From F22 sp963675625 (GTDB lineage Bacteria; Bacteroidota; Bacteroidia; Bacteroidales; Bacteroidaceae): 64,000 bases of DNA. Location: contig OY776497.1 in NCBI GenBank assembly GCA_963675625.1, positions 2,651,690 to 2,715,689 on the forward strand. Reading direction: 5' to 3'. The stretch's first letter is position 1. The number at the start of each line of letters is the position of its first letter. The notes beneath the pieces are model-generated. The model had not been told where the DNA came from. It did not search any database and saw only the letters and a program-made list of their open reading frames with translations. A program made the translations under genes and the position numbers. This document shows, piece by piece, positions 1 to 8,639 of the stretch.

Positions 1-1278
1 GATTTTTTGGACACGTGGCTGCAAAGCATGATAAGCATGCATCGCTACACCGTCTCTGTAGTATATATTTTCAAATTCTGGCCATGCGTTGATCGATTCG
101 CCTTGTGTAGCATCTTGTACAGCTCTGTCTCCGAAGACCAAACATTCAAGTAGCGAGTTTGAAGCGAGACGATTGGCTCCCATAATACCGGTAGAAGCTA
201 CCTCACCACATACATATAGGTGTTTAAGATCTGTGCGCCCATATAAATCGGAAGATACCCCCCCCACAGTATAGTGAGCAGCAGGAGCAATAGGAATTTG
301 ATCTGTTAAGTCATAGCCAAATTGTTGGCACGCTTTATTGATTGTAGGGAATCGTTTTTTGATGCGTTCTCCATCCAAATGTTTGAGTGAGAGAGTGATA
401 TATGGTAGACCATCTTTTTTCATTTGTGCGTAGTTGGCACGAGCCACAATATCTCTAGGCGCCAACTCTGCCAATTCATGTAAAGGTACCATATAGCGTT
501 CGCCATCTTTATTCAAGAGATGAGCACCTTCACCACGGACGGCCTCACTAATCAAAAAGGCACGATTCGTATCTGGGATATATAAGCCTGATGGATGAAA
601 TTGGATAAATTCCATATCCACAATACGACATCCTGCTTTATAAGCCATTGCAATGCCGTCACCCACGGTAGTATTAGGATTGGTTGTACGTGAGAAAATG
701 GCGGCGGCCCCTCCTGATGCTAAGAACGTATTTTTAGCATAGATCAGTACTTCTTTGTTTTCGGTCTTATCCCATGCACGTACACCGTAACAAGTACCGT
801 CTTTTTCGAGCAGTTCCAACACAGAGTATCGCTCTTCAATACTAATATTCTTATCGTGTAGCACTTTAGAAATTACAAACTCGGTAATTTCTTTTCCCGT
901 AGAATCGCCTCCAGCATGGAGAATGCGATTCTTATGGTGTCCACCTTCTAGCCCTAAAGCCAAGTGGCCGTTCTCTTCATCAAATTGCATCCCTTCGGAT
1001 ATGATTTGTTCGATGCGGTCTGGACCTTCATGAACTAAGACATTAACAGGGGTCGTATCACATAATTCGCGACCAGCGATAATAGTGTCTTTAAAGTGAT
1101 TTTCGGGTGCGTCTCCCTCTGCTACTACTGCGGCGATACCTCCTTGCGCGTTGTATGAATTGCTATCCCGTAGACCTTTTTTTGTGATGAGCATAACCTG
1201 ACCATATGCAGATGCTCTGTGGGCTATAAACAGACCAGCTAGTCCGCTTCCCACAACTAAATAATCGACTGTATGCAT
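1..1278 (-). CDS. nadB: L-aspartate oxidase, C-terminus cut by window edge
   Basis: FAD-dependent L-aspartate oxidase, which makes iminoaspartate for de novo NAD synthesis in the cytosol. Translating the minus strand from the ATG at 1278 gives an open frame of 426 codons to the window edge. The dinucleotide-binding motif GSGLAG lies at residues 10-15, followed by the family blocks NAQGGIAA, HAGGDSTGKEI, SGGAAAIFSRTTNP and, near the edge, GEVASTGIMGANRLASNSLL. The usual length is about 530 residues, so roughly the last 100 lie outside. Fumarate reductase and succinate dehydrogenase flavoproteins share the fold, but the GANRLASNSLLE block with HYTVGG fits NadB. A -7 box sits 72 bases upstream. 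No nadA or nadC is visible in the window. Confidence 0.93.
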   Translation of the reverse strand, partial: MHTVDYLVVGSGLAGLFIAHRASAYGQVMLITKKGLRDSNSYNAQGGIAAVVAEGDAPENHFKDTIIAGRELCDTTPVNVLVHEGPDRIEQIISEGMQFDEENGHLALGLEGGHHKNRILHAGGDSTGKEITEFVISKVLHDKNISIEERYSVLELLEKDGTCYGVRAWDKTENKEVLIYAKNTFLASGGAAAIFSRTTNPNTTVGDGIAMAYKAGCRIVDMEFIQFHPSGLYIPDTNRAFLISEAVRGEGAHLLNKDGERYMVPLHELAELAPRDIVARANYAQMKKDGLPYITLSLKHLDGERIKKRFPTINKACQQFGYDLTDQIPIAPAAHYTVGGVSSDLYGRTDLKHLYVCGEVASTGIMGANRLASNSLLECLVFGDRAVQDATQGESINAWPEFENIYYRDGVAMHAYHALQPRVQKI

Positions 1279-1349
1279 GTCTATTAAATTTTGTCAACCT
1301 CCTTATTCGAAAAGGGTCGTATTGTGGTTGATGTTTGTTTTCGAGTGCC

Positions 1350-1357
1350 CAAAGTTA
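1350..1357 (-). promoter_or_regulatory. Putative -7 promoter box of nadB
   Basis: On the minus strand this reads TAACTTTG, a match to the Bacteroidota -7 box TAnnTTTG. It would give a leader of about 65 bases before the nadB start. The rest of the 233-base gap (1279-1511) is AT-rich and shows no convincing gene. Confidence 0.5.
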
Positions 1358-1511
1358 CAAAAAAAAGCATACATCCTAACTGTTTTATGTATAAATAGCT
1401 ATATTATCGGCGATTATCGTTGTATTTGTGATATGAAAAGATCAAGAATGAGAGACTGTTTTTCTTGTAGAATAGATTAGAAATATAAAAATAGAATATT
1501 CCAGGTTGTAC

Positions 1512-2174
1512 CTATTGTTGCTCTATATTGTAGTATTCTCCATATTTTTTATCCAAAAAATCAAGTAACCAGTATATATGCTCGCACCAATTTCTCCCAT
1601 TTCTGGGTTGATATACTTCAAAACCCAATCGTTTTGCCAAGGAAATATTGGCACTTCCATCATCTACAAAAAGAGTTTCTTGGGGCAAAATACCACTGTC
1701 GGTTATCATGTAATCAAAGAATCTTTGATCGGGATTGGTATATCCGATTTTATACGAGCAATACATCTTATCGAAATAAAATGAAATAGGGCAATTGTCT
1801 TCTGAAAAGTCGAAAGAATCTGCCCATAGCATAATATATGGGTTGGTGTTACTCAACAAGTATAGCATATAGTTTTTACTTAACTTGTTGAGACATCGAA
1901 GCTTTTCAACTTGTAACTCTGATGTAAAAGTTAACCAAGCATTAAAAATTTCTTCCATACTGACTTCTCTTCCAGATAAAGTACAACATGCTTGACGAAA
2001 CTGTTGTGCATTCAATTTTCCTGTTTCTAAATCCATAAAGATACCTTGTTGTTGATAAGGATCTAAGTACAGGTCTATATCTGAGATCCCTAAATTACTG
2101 AACGCATTAAGGGCTGCATATTGATCAATGTTTGTTATCACTCCACCTAGGTCAAAAATGATATTTTTAATCAT
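1512..2174 (-). CDS. HAD-superfamily phosphatase (subfamily IA, YihX-like)
   Basis: Small cytosolic HAD hydrolase, probably a sugar-phosphate phosphatase. Motif I is FDLGGV with the nucleophile at Asp8. The second Asp of the usual DxD is Gly, as is common in the YihX/dehalogenase-like branch. Motif II is in LLSNTNPYI and motif IV in FVDDGSANI. The ATG at 2174 puts motif I at the normal distance from the N-terminus; an in-frame ATG at 2204 would add ten residues that look like leader. At 220 residues it is normal for the family. It stands alone between nadB and an acyltransferase, so the substrate cannot be inferred from context. Confidence 0.85.
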   Translation of the reverse strand: MIKNIIFDLGGVITNIDQYAALNAFSNLGISDIDLYLDPYQQQGIFMDLETGKLNAQQFRQACCTLSGREVSMEEIFNAWLTFTSELQVEKLRCLNKLSKNYMLYLLSNTNPYIMLWADSFDFSEDNCPISFYFDKMYCSYKIGYTNPDQRFFDYMITDSGILPQETLFVDDGSANISLAKRLGFEVYQPRNGRNWCEHIYWLLDFLDKKYGEYYNIEQQ

Positions 2175-2279
2175 AACCTTACCAATTTTATACTGAAACT
2201 TCAATTAAACTTTCCTTTGGACTATTGTCGCAACTTTCATAGCAATCATCCCCTGTGGGTGTCCATATAATGTGAGTCA

Positions 2280-3434
2280 TCATTTTTTTATAAGCCAGTG
2301 TTTTTTCAACCATTCACGTACTGGTGTGTCATAGAGACGTAGGCAGGCATAGGATACAGCAATGGTAAGCATATATATTGATATTGCCACACATATATGT
2401 GTACCTAAGGGAGCCTTTGGGTGATGTGCTACCCAATTCATATGAATATAAATAAAAGGATAGTGGGTAATGTATAATGGGTAAGAAATTTCACCAAGAA
2501 ACTTACAAATAGTTTTAGATTTAGTTCCTTTAATATGGCTTCCTGCTCCCATAGCCACTACTAAAGGAAACAGTATGAGGATAGCCACTGCATTGTAAGC
2601 ACCATCTATCCAGGGTGTATTGGCTGAACCTATGCAGGGAGTTACTAGTATGATAGTCACCAATATCGAGCACCACACAAAACCAGATCTTATTTTTATT
2701 AGCCAGTTCATACGTGAAAGCAGTACGCCAGCAAAGAAGGGATATAATAAGCGGGATAAACCTATGTACAACTGATCTAGAGAGAGACTAAAACCACCTA
2801 TGACGGTGTATTGTGCCCATCGACGTACCTCAAGGACTCCAAATGTGTCAATATTGAAAGCAATATCGATAGTTAGCAATGCAGAGAATGCAACGAAAAT
2901 ACCTAATAACAGTCGGGAAAATCGACGAATAATCAGTGCATAAAGAATGTTAGCCATGTATTCCCACATCAATGACCAGCTTGCGCCATTTAGAGAGTTT
3001 ATTTCAGACCATCCACGGATATCCATTGATGGTGGTGTAGGGAGCATTAGGCAACCGAGTAACATAATGAGCAACATCTTCCACCAAGGGGTAGTCATTA
3101 CTAAATGAAATATGGGGGCATCGCCGAAATAGAATAAAGCAGCACCGATAAGTGTACCAGCTATCAGCATGGGATGTAGACGAATAAGACGACGAGTGAA
3201 AAAGTCCCATGTTCTCATATGCTTCCAACGATCATCATAAGCATAGCTGATGACGAATCCAGATAGGACGAAGAAAAAATCAACAGCTAGGTAACCGTGG
3301 TTTAAAATTTGGAATCTCGGACCTGCGGAATAGGTCTCGAATAGATGAAAAGCTACCACGATCAGAGCAGCCACTCCTCGAAGTCCATCAAGTATCTCGT
3401 AGTGGGGTTTGGATGTCAAATAGTTTGTTGCCAT
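2280..3434 (-). CDS. Acyltransferase family 3 (OafA/YrhL-like) membrane protein
   Basis: Integral membrane O-acyltransferase of the acyltransferase-3 family, which transfers acetyl or other acyl groups to cell-surface sugars. The N-terminal signature ILDGLRGVAALIVVAFH, holding the conserved Arg and the catalytic-site His, is followed by about ten hydrophobic segments. FFFVLSGFVIS and the DFFTRRLIRLHPML block are typical. I chose the ATG at 3434, which places the signature 13 residues in; ATGs at 3443 and 3476 are possible. It is divergent from an AraC-type regulator (3637) across a 200-base gap, so it may be that regulator's target. No SGNH domain is fused to it. The sugar substrate is unknown. 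Confidence 0.88.
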   Translation of the reverse strand: MATNYLTSKPHYEILDGLRGVAALIVVAFHLFETYSAGPRFQILNHGYLAVDFFFVLSGFVISYAYDDRWKHMRTWDFFTRRLIRLHPMLIAGTLIGAALFYFGDAPIFHLVMTTPWWKMLLIMLLGCLMLPTPPSMDIRGWSEINSLNGASWSLMWEYMANILYALIIRRFSRLLLGIFVAFSALLTIDIAFNIDTFGVLEVRRWAQYTVIGGFSLSLDQLYIGLSRLLYPFFAGVLLSRMNWLIKIRSGFVWCSILVTIILVTPCIGSANTPWIDGAYNAVAILILFPLVVAMGAGSHIKGTKSKTICKFLGEISYPLYITHYPFIYIHMNWVAHHPKAPLGTHICVAISIYMLTIAVSYACLRLYDTPVREWLKKHWLIKK

Positions 3435-3529
3435 TTTGTACATTATTAGGAATGATATGATTTGTTTCGCGAGCAAAAGTAGAAAACATACTTAGGAATA
3501 GATTGAACAATTTTTGCTTTAGCTTGTAT

Positions 3530-3537
3530 TATATTTG
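3530..3537 (+). promoter_or_regulatory. Putative -7 promoter box for the AraC-type regulator
   Basis: TATATTTG fits the Bacteroidota -7 consensus and lies 100 bases before the start at 3637. No well-spaced -33 TTTG accompanies it. Confidence 0.4.
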
Positions 3538-3636
3538 TATCAATGACTAATAATCAAATTATTATGATAGTATATTGCGAGTTACTCGAAAAATATTAAT
3601 TTTGCTTCTCATTGCATAACCAATAACTACTTTTTA

Positions 3637-4461
3637 ATGGTATCTCCATCACATACATTTGACAACGTACATCTTACCTCAAACGAACAGATAGGATTGC
3701 ATCAGCAGCCTACCTGGGAACTGTCTTATATTATCATCGGTTCAGGTATGAGGTTGATTGGTAACACGACAGAACCCTTTAGTAGTGGTGAAGTGGTATT
3801 GATACCTCCAGACATTCCACATTGTTGGTACTTTGACAATCAAAATACAGATAGTCAAGGACGAATCGCTAATATTACTATTACGTTTGAAAATGCATTA
3901 TTGCAACGCTGTCTGGAGGCTTTTCCAGAACTAGAATTTGCACTTTCACAAATCATGCAGCGCAAAGATGCGGTGATGTTTGGTCAAGAACGTGCCAAAA
4001 ATATTATTGATTTGCTAAAGGAAATGTGTGACCTTAATGCTGCAGAACGTGTAGCTCATTTGATTCGATTATTTCTACTCATTGGTGCCAAAGAGGATGA
4101 ACAAGTTATTGGGCGTTACAAAAAAATGGATACGAAACAGAGACGCCTTGAACAAATCAAGATATATATCGCTTGTAATGCCGACAGGGAGATTATGCTC
4201 GATACCATTGCTAAGCATGTGGGGATGAATCGTGCTGCATTTTGTGTATTTTTTAAGAAAGCGACTGGAAAGACGTTTGTCAATTTCCTTAATGAATATC
4301 GTGTAAAACAGGCTTGTCAAATGCTGGAACGACACGAAAAGAGTGTTTCAGAGATTTGCTATTTAGTAGGATTCAATAATGTATCTTATTTCAATCGTGT
4401 GTTCAAGAGAATGAAAGGAGTGTCACCCATTGAATATAGAAAGATCAATCCTGTTGACTAG
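3637..4461 (+). CDS. AraC-family transcriptional regulator with N-terminal cupin sensor
   Basis: Cytosolic DNA-binding regulator of 274 residues. Residues 15-90 look like a cupin ligand-binding barrel (SGEVVLIPPDIPHCW is the typical second cupin strand pair). Residues 165-270 form the AraC double helix-turn-helix, with AKHVGMNRAAFCVFFKKATG in the first unit and SEICYLVGFNNVSYFNRVFK in the second, ending in the usual GVSPIEYRK. Length is normal. It is transcribed away from the acyltransferase gene, which suggests local control. The inducer is unknown, but cupin-type AraC proteins often sense sugars or small aromatic compounds. Confidence 0.9.
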   Translation: MVSPSHTFDNVHLTSNEQIGLHQQPTWELSYIIIGSGMRLIGNTTEPFSSGEVVLIPPDIPHCWYFDNQNTDSQGRIANITITFENALLQRCLEAFPELEFALSQIMQRKDAVMFGQERAKNIIDLLKEMCDLNAAERVAHLIRLFLLIGAKEDEQVIGRYKKMDTKQRRLEQIKIYIACNADREIMLDTIAKHVGMNRAAFCVFFKKATGKTFVNFLNEYRVKQACQMLERHEKSVSEICYLVGFNNVSYFNRVFKRMKGVSPIEYRKINPVD

Positions 4462-4645
4462 TTTATATTAATCTGGAGATATTTTGCCGTTTGGAAGGAT
4501 AACGAATGATCAGTGAAAAGGTTTCTTTGTTCATCTGTTATATGACTTTTTATCTTTAAGTTTTCTGTGCAGTATTTGTGAATTCTTGTTCTTTATTTTT
4601 GATTATATTTTTTCTTGTCTCGCTTTTTTATACTAGATTTGTGAT

Positions 4646-5293
4646 ATGAAAACACCAAAAAAAATCATCATCATGGCACTGGCTATTGCAGCGACCTGCG
4701 TTAGCTGTGTGACACAAGAAAGTGCTTCACATAATATCATGGCTATACATAAAGGTATGACTATGGATGAGGTGCTACACTTATTTAATAAACCACAGTA
4801 TAGACGATTCAACCAAGAAGGCGAAGAGTGGGAGTATAAAATTACTAGTTTATGGAATGACGATAAAATGCTTGTTATCCAGTTTGAAGACCAACATGTA
4901 GTAGGAATGGACTCATATGTAGTACCAGCTAAAGAGTCTACTAATAATGTGGTGACTGTTGATAGTAATGCGTCTGATGAATACGATCATCACCATTTTT
5001 TCTCAAGAAGATGTAGCGATGAAGAATTTCATCAGTTGTATGCAAGTATGAAAAGTGAGGCGTTTAATGATGACAAGATGAAACTCTTGGCATTGGGCGT
5101 TGACCATAAACTATTCACTTGTGAACAAGCTATCAAGTTGATGTCTCAATTTTCTTTCTCAGATGAACGAATGGATGTACTTGAAATACTCGCCCCTCGC
5201 ATAGTCGACAAGGAACGAGTATCAAGTATTATAAAGAAATATCCTTTATTGGATGAAGATAAAATCTATGCTTTATTTATGAAGAGTAGATAA
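4646..5293 (+). CDS. Lipoprotein with BamE-like N-terminus and DUF4476-like C-terminus
   Basis: Predicted lipoprotein of 215 residues: hydrophobic signal peptide with lipobox VSC and Cys21. Residues 33-75 resemble the SmpA/BamE fold (HKGMTMDEVLHLFNKP, then EEWEYKI). Residues 125-213 resemble DUF4476, a helical domain of Bacteroidota surface proteins with repeated SFSDERMDVLEIL-type helices. Its end overlaps the convergent SGNH hydrolase gene by 21 bases. A TAGATTTG box ends only five bases before the ATG, so either the promoter lies elsewhere or the leader is extremely short. The function is unknown. Confidence 0.75.
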   Translation: MKTPKKIIIMALAIAATCVSCVTQESASHNIMAIHKGMTMDEVLHLFNKPQYRRFNQEGEEWEYKITSLWNDDKMLVIQFEDQHVVGMDSYVVPAKESTNNVVTVDSNASDEYDHHHFFSRRCSDEEFHQLYASMKSEAFNDDKMKLLALGVDHKLFTCEQAIKLMSQFSFSDERMDVLEILAPRIVDKERVSSIIKKYPLLDEDKIYALFMKSR

Positions 5294-5980
5294 AGCTTGG
5301 TCTACTTGCTTATATATAGCTTGCATGCCCACGATACTTGGGTGTCCATATTGCTTGTCAATATCGTGTAAGCTAATTATAGGCACGTTATAGTGTGCAC
5401 AAATTGTGTATACACTTTCATTGATCTCATCTTTCAATTCTGAATTTAGAATATAGTAGACTTCTGCTTTTTTGTAATAGTCCTTAATATGAGTCAGTAA
5501 AAAGGCTAATGCAGGACGAAAGGCCTTTTTGTCTTCTTGGCTAATGTCTTGGTACTTATATTCTCCGATAGGGGAATTGGCCCAACTATCATTGGTCGCT
5601 CCAAAAATTAAAATAATATCAGGGTGCCCCAGACGTTTGTATCGTGTTACAAATGCGCTGTGGGTACTGTCTTTGGCATCATAGCCAGTGGTGCATATAG
5701 TCGACCCAGAATAGGAGTCATTAACTTCTAGTGAATACTTGTCTGTATCGGTCAATAATTTCCACCAAGTTTGATCGACTTCTTTGACGTCATTATGTTC
5801 TCCTCCTTCATTGACCCCTTGGGCATACCACCATGCATAATCTTCTGGGATATAATTTTTAAAAGTGGAATAAGAATCTCCCATGATGGATACTTTCTTG
5901 ACGACTTGTCTATCACTAGCACAACTAGTGAAGAGTAGAGATGAGGCTACCAAAATGGCAGCAAATACCTGTTTAATCAT
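5273..5980 (-). CDS. SGNH/GDSL-family hydrolase lipoprotein
   Basis: Exported esterase-like lipoprotein of 235 residues. The lipobox is FTSC with Cys20. Block I is IMGDSYS with the nucleophile Ser36, block III is FGATND with the oxyanion Asn, and the C-terminal His is in GHPSIVGM. All catalytic blocks are therefore present. The substrate is unknown; acyl or acetyl esters on glycans are usual for the family. It converges on and overlaps the previous gene by 21 bases. Confidence 0.85.
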   Translation of the reverse strand: MIKQVFAAILVASSLLFTSCASDRQVVKKVSIMGDSYSTFKNYIPEDYAWWYAQGVNEGGEHNDVKEVDQTWWKLLTDTDKYSLEVNDSYSGSTICTTGYDAKDSTHSAFVTRYKRLGHPDIILIFGATNDSWANSPIGEYKYQDISQEDKKAFRPALAFLLTHIKDYYKKAEVYYILNSELKDEINESVYTICAHYNVPIISLHDIDKQYGHPSIVGMQAIYKQVDQALSTLHK

Positions 5981-6197
5981 TGTCTTATTTTTAGGTTATG
6001 TAATGGATGTACAAAGTAAATGTTTTTTCTGTATCAAGACAAATAAATGGGGAAACAATAGATCATTTGCGAGAAATGATGTGTTTTTTAGAAAGAAAAT
6101 CGCTTTTTATGGGCTTATTGAGTTATATGTAGTATTTTTGATACATCTATATTTTGTAAATAAAATCGTAACTTTTGTACATTAAAAAAAGAAGACT

Positions 6198-6536
6198 ATG
6201 AAAAATTTGATAGCTTGTTGTGGTTTAGACTGTGAACATTGTGATGCTCGTATTGCTACAGTCAACAATGATAATGAATTGCGTGAAGAAATTGCTCGAA
6301 AATGGAGTGAGATGAATCAGACCTCTGAAATTACAGCTGAAACTATCAATTGTATGGGATGTCGTACAGCTGGGGTAAAACTATCCTATTGTGATCATTA
6401 TTGTGAAATTCGCACATGTGTCGTTAAGAAAGGCTTCGAGACTTGTGCTGAATGTAACAAATTGGATTCTTGTTTTATTGTAGGTGCAGTGTTAAAAAAT
6501 GCCCCTGATGCAAAGAAGAATTTAATTGATAATTAG
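6198..6536 (+). CDS. DUF3795 cysteine-rich protein
   Basis: Small 112-residue protein of the DUF3795 family, recognised from the N-terminal CCGLDCEHCDA block and the later CMGC, SYCDHYC, RTC and CAEC cysteines. The family is thought to bind metal or an Fe-S cluster; its function is not established. It has no signal peptide, so it is cytosolic. It is monocistronic and followed by a good intrinsic terminator. Confidence 0.85.
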   Translation: MKNLIACCGLDCEHCDARIATVNNDNELREEIARKWSEMNQTSEITAETINCMGCRTAGVKLSYCDHYCEIRTCVVKKGFETCAECNKLDSCFIVGAVLKNAPDAKKNLIDN

Positions 6537-6581
6537 CTTCCAATTTATTTGGTAATGTACAATTGATATTGATTATACAGG

Positions 6582-6631
6582 TTCTCTACTCTGTATAGTT
6601 TACCTACACAAAGTAGAGAATATATTTTTTT
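6582..6631 (+). terminator. Intrinsic terminator of the DUF3795 gene
   Basis: Perfect 9-bp stem TTCTCTACT/AGTAGAGAA (arms 6582-6590 and 6612-6620) with an inner TGTA/TACA pairing, followed by a run of seven T. Confidence 0.75.
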
Positions 6632-6714
6632 ATTTGCAACTTACTTAAGGTATCAATAAACTAGCGGGTGAAAAATATCTTTGAAGCAATTCTGAAACTT
6701 AATTTGTTAGATAC

Positions 6715-7335
6715 TTAAAAGGATACATTGTTTATTATACCTTGTAATTCACTGAGAAAATGACTGGCATGAGCTCCATCCATTTGAACGTGATGAAATT
6801 GAAAAGAAATATTTAATTTCTTCCTAAAAAAGAAGCTTTTGTATTTACTCCAAATTAGATATGGATTGTTATATATTCCACTGTACATTCCCACTACGCC
6901 ATCTAAATCATATTGAACTAAAGCTGAGGTCCCAATTACCATACAGTTCTCCGCATCATAGTTAGTGCATGTTTCTGCAACATGTTTTGTTAGACGGAGA
7001 TATTCATCATTGAATTGTTTAATATTCTTGTCAAAAGGTATGTCACATGAATTAATACTACCATTTATGTTCATTACAATGGTGTTAATAGCTAATTGAT
7101 CATATTGTATCAATTTATTATTTACAGGAAGGAGTTGAAATTCTGGCACCCTGCTAGCAGCTAAACCAATGGCATAGCACATCATCATATTAAATTTCAA
7201 CTTGTTTTTATTGGCATATCTATATAGATGAGTCACATCCAATTTTTTGAAAAATGTAACCATGGGCATAGGTGCACTCATCCATAAGTCAAAAGCCATA
7301 GAACGCGACGTCTCTTTAGGGTTGACTTCTTTCAT
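6715..7335 (-). CDS. Chloramphenicol acetyltransferase-like acyltransferase
   Basis: Cytosolic acetyl-CoA-dependent O-acetyltransferase of the type A CAT fold, 206 residues. The active-site motif HHVQMDGAH lies at residues 181-189 and fits the HHxxxDG consensus with catalytic His and structural Asp. The N-terminus differs from classical CatA enzymes, so chloramphenicol need not be the substrate; many Bacteroidota chromosomes carry such CatA-like proteins without known resistance. Length is close to the family norm (about 210). It is separated from the alcohol dehydrogenase operon upstream by a strong hairpin. Confidence 0.85.
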   Translation of the reverse strand: MKEVNPKETSRSMAFDLWMSAPMPMVTFFKKLDVTHLYRYANKNKLKFNMMMCYAIGLAASRVPEFQLLPVNNKLIQYDQLAINTIVMNINGSINSCDIPFDKNIKQFNDEYLRLTKHVAETCTNYDAENCMVIGTSALVQYDLDGVVGMYSGIYNNPYLIWSKYKSFFFRKKLNISFQFHHVQMDGAHASHFLSELQGIINNVSF

Positions 7336-7383
7336 GTTAAGTTTGTATTGTTTATACTATTTGTTGTTGAAGTGCTGAACGTA

Positions 7384-7416
7384 TTTCAGGCGCTCTCGTG
7401 TTGAGAGCGCCTGAAA
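7384..7416 (-). terminator. Strong palindrome ending the alcohol dehydrogenase operon
   Basis: Perfect 14-bp inverted repeat TTTCAGGCGCTCTC/GAGAGCGCCTGAAA with a 5-base loop, 23 bases after the stop of the dehydrogenase. No long U run follows, but the AAA/TTT ends help in both directions. Confidence 0.65.
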
Positions 7417-7439
7417 CAAGAGTGATAGTAAAGTCGGGA

Positions 7440-8612
7440 TTACATACTTTCATTTAGCACTTGCATAAGTTCCTCTGGAGTAAGCTTATGATAGCCAGCG
7501 TCAAGGATAATACTACCTTTGGCAATGCCTTCTAGCATTTCTTTTGTACCTCCTAATTCGCTGATAGTTAGCGGAAGACCAATCTCTACCATCCATGCTT
7601 TCAATGCTTCAAGACCTTCTTGAGCGACTTGTACATCTGTTTTGCCCTCTGGGTTGATTTTCCATACATTTTCGGCAAATCGTTTGAACTTAGGAAGTCC
7701 GTCGTTAAGAATGAGTGTATAATAAGGCAATGATACAGCAGCTAGCGCATATCCATGTGGAGCATGGGTATAAGCACCTACTGAGTGTCCTATCATGTGT
7801 ACTTCCCAATCTTGTTGCTTGCCTGCACCGATAAGTGTATTCAACGCCCATGTTGCTGTCCACATGATATTTGAACGAGCTTCATAGTCTTGAGGATTCT
7901 TTACAGCTACACGAGAGGCCTTAATCAGTCCACACATCAATCCTTCAGCGATATAGTCGGATGTATTGTCATCATCGCCAGAGAAATATTGTTCCATAAT
8001 ATGCGACATGATATCAAAAATACCAGCTTTCATTTGATTTTCTGGAACCGAGAATGTGTATTCTGGATTAAGTATAGAGAACTTAGGCATCATACGTTCG
8101 TCAAAGACATGACCAATTTTAAATGAATTCTTGACATCTGTAATAACAGAACCACCATTCATTTCCGAACCAGTACCTGCCATTGTCAAGACACAACCTA
8201 TAGGGAGTACCTTTTGGTCGGCAGCAGGATCTTGTTGGTGAAGATAAAATGTTTCCCAAGGATCACCTTCGTAAAACGCTGCGGCTGCTACTCCTTTGGA
8301 ATAGTCGCATACAGAGCCACCTCCTACAGAAAGAATAAGATCGACATCATTTTCTTTGGCGATTTTAATACCTTCTAGAAGTTTTTCAAGAGTAGGGTTG
8401 GACATAACTCCTGGGTTTTCCACTACTTTCTTTCCAGCTTCTTTTAACACCGCAATTACTTGGTCGTAAATACCATTACGCTTGATACTACCGCCACCGT
8501 AGTTTAGCATGACAGTTGCACCGTACTTGTCAAGTTCGTCTCGTAAAAACTTCAGAGATTCTTTTCCGAAGTACAATCTTGTTGGATTGTGAAAACTAAA
8601 ATTTCCTAGCAT
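7440..8612 (-). CDS. Iron-containing alcohol dehydrogenase (YqhD/BdhA-like)
   Basis: NAD(P)H-dependent group III alcohol dehydrogenase that interconverts aldehydes and alcohols in the cytosol, 390 residues. The nucleotide-binding motif GGGSVCDYSKG lies near residue 98. The metal site includes AGIFDIMSH (Asp and His) and the His residues in EVHMIGHSVGAYTHAPHG. The YqhD/butanol dehydrogenase branch fits the LGNFSFHNPTRLYFG start. It is the last gene of a four-gene operon also encoding a decarboxylase-like/cupin fusion and two cyclophilin-like proteins, with 27 bases to the gene before it. The divergent AraC regulator at 10731 probably controls the operon in response to reactive aldehyde or oxidant. 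Confidence 0.92.
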   Translation of the reverse strand: MLGNFSFHNPTRLYFGKESLKFLRDELDKYGATVMLNYGGGSIKRNGIYDQVIAVLKEAGKKVVENPGVMSNPTLEKLLEGIKIAKENDVDLILSVGGGSVCDYSKGVAAAAFYEGDPWETFYLHQQDPAADQKVLPIGCVLTMAGTGSEMNGGSVITDVKNSFKIGHVFDERMMPKFSILNPEYTFSVPENQMKAGIFDIMSHIMEQYFSGDDDNTSDYIAEGLMCGLIKASRVAVKNPQDYEARSNIMWTATWALNTLIGAGKQQDWEVHMIGHSVGAYTHAPHGYALAAVSLPYYTLILNDGLPKFKRFAENVWKINPEGKTDVQVAQEGLEALKAWMVEIGLPLTISELGGTKEMLEGIAKGSIILDAGYHKLTPEELMQVLNESM

Positions 8613-8639
8613 ATCTATAATGTGTTAATTATTAAATCC

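Noticed and set aside
1277..1480. Plus-strand frame in the nadB upstream gap
   Set aside because: It covers the nadB promoter, has no family resemblance and uses poor codons.
6715..7335. Chloramphenicol resistance gene
   Set aside because: The HHxxxDG motif is present, but the sequence is a chromosomal CatA-like protein and resistance cannot be claimed from the sequence.
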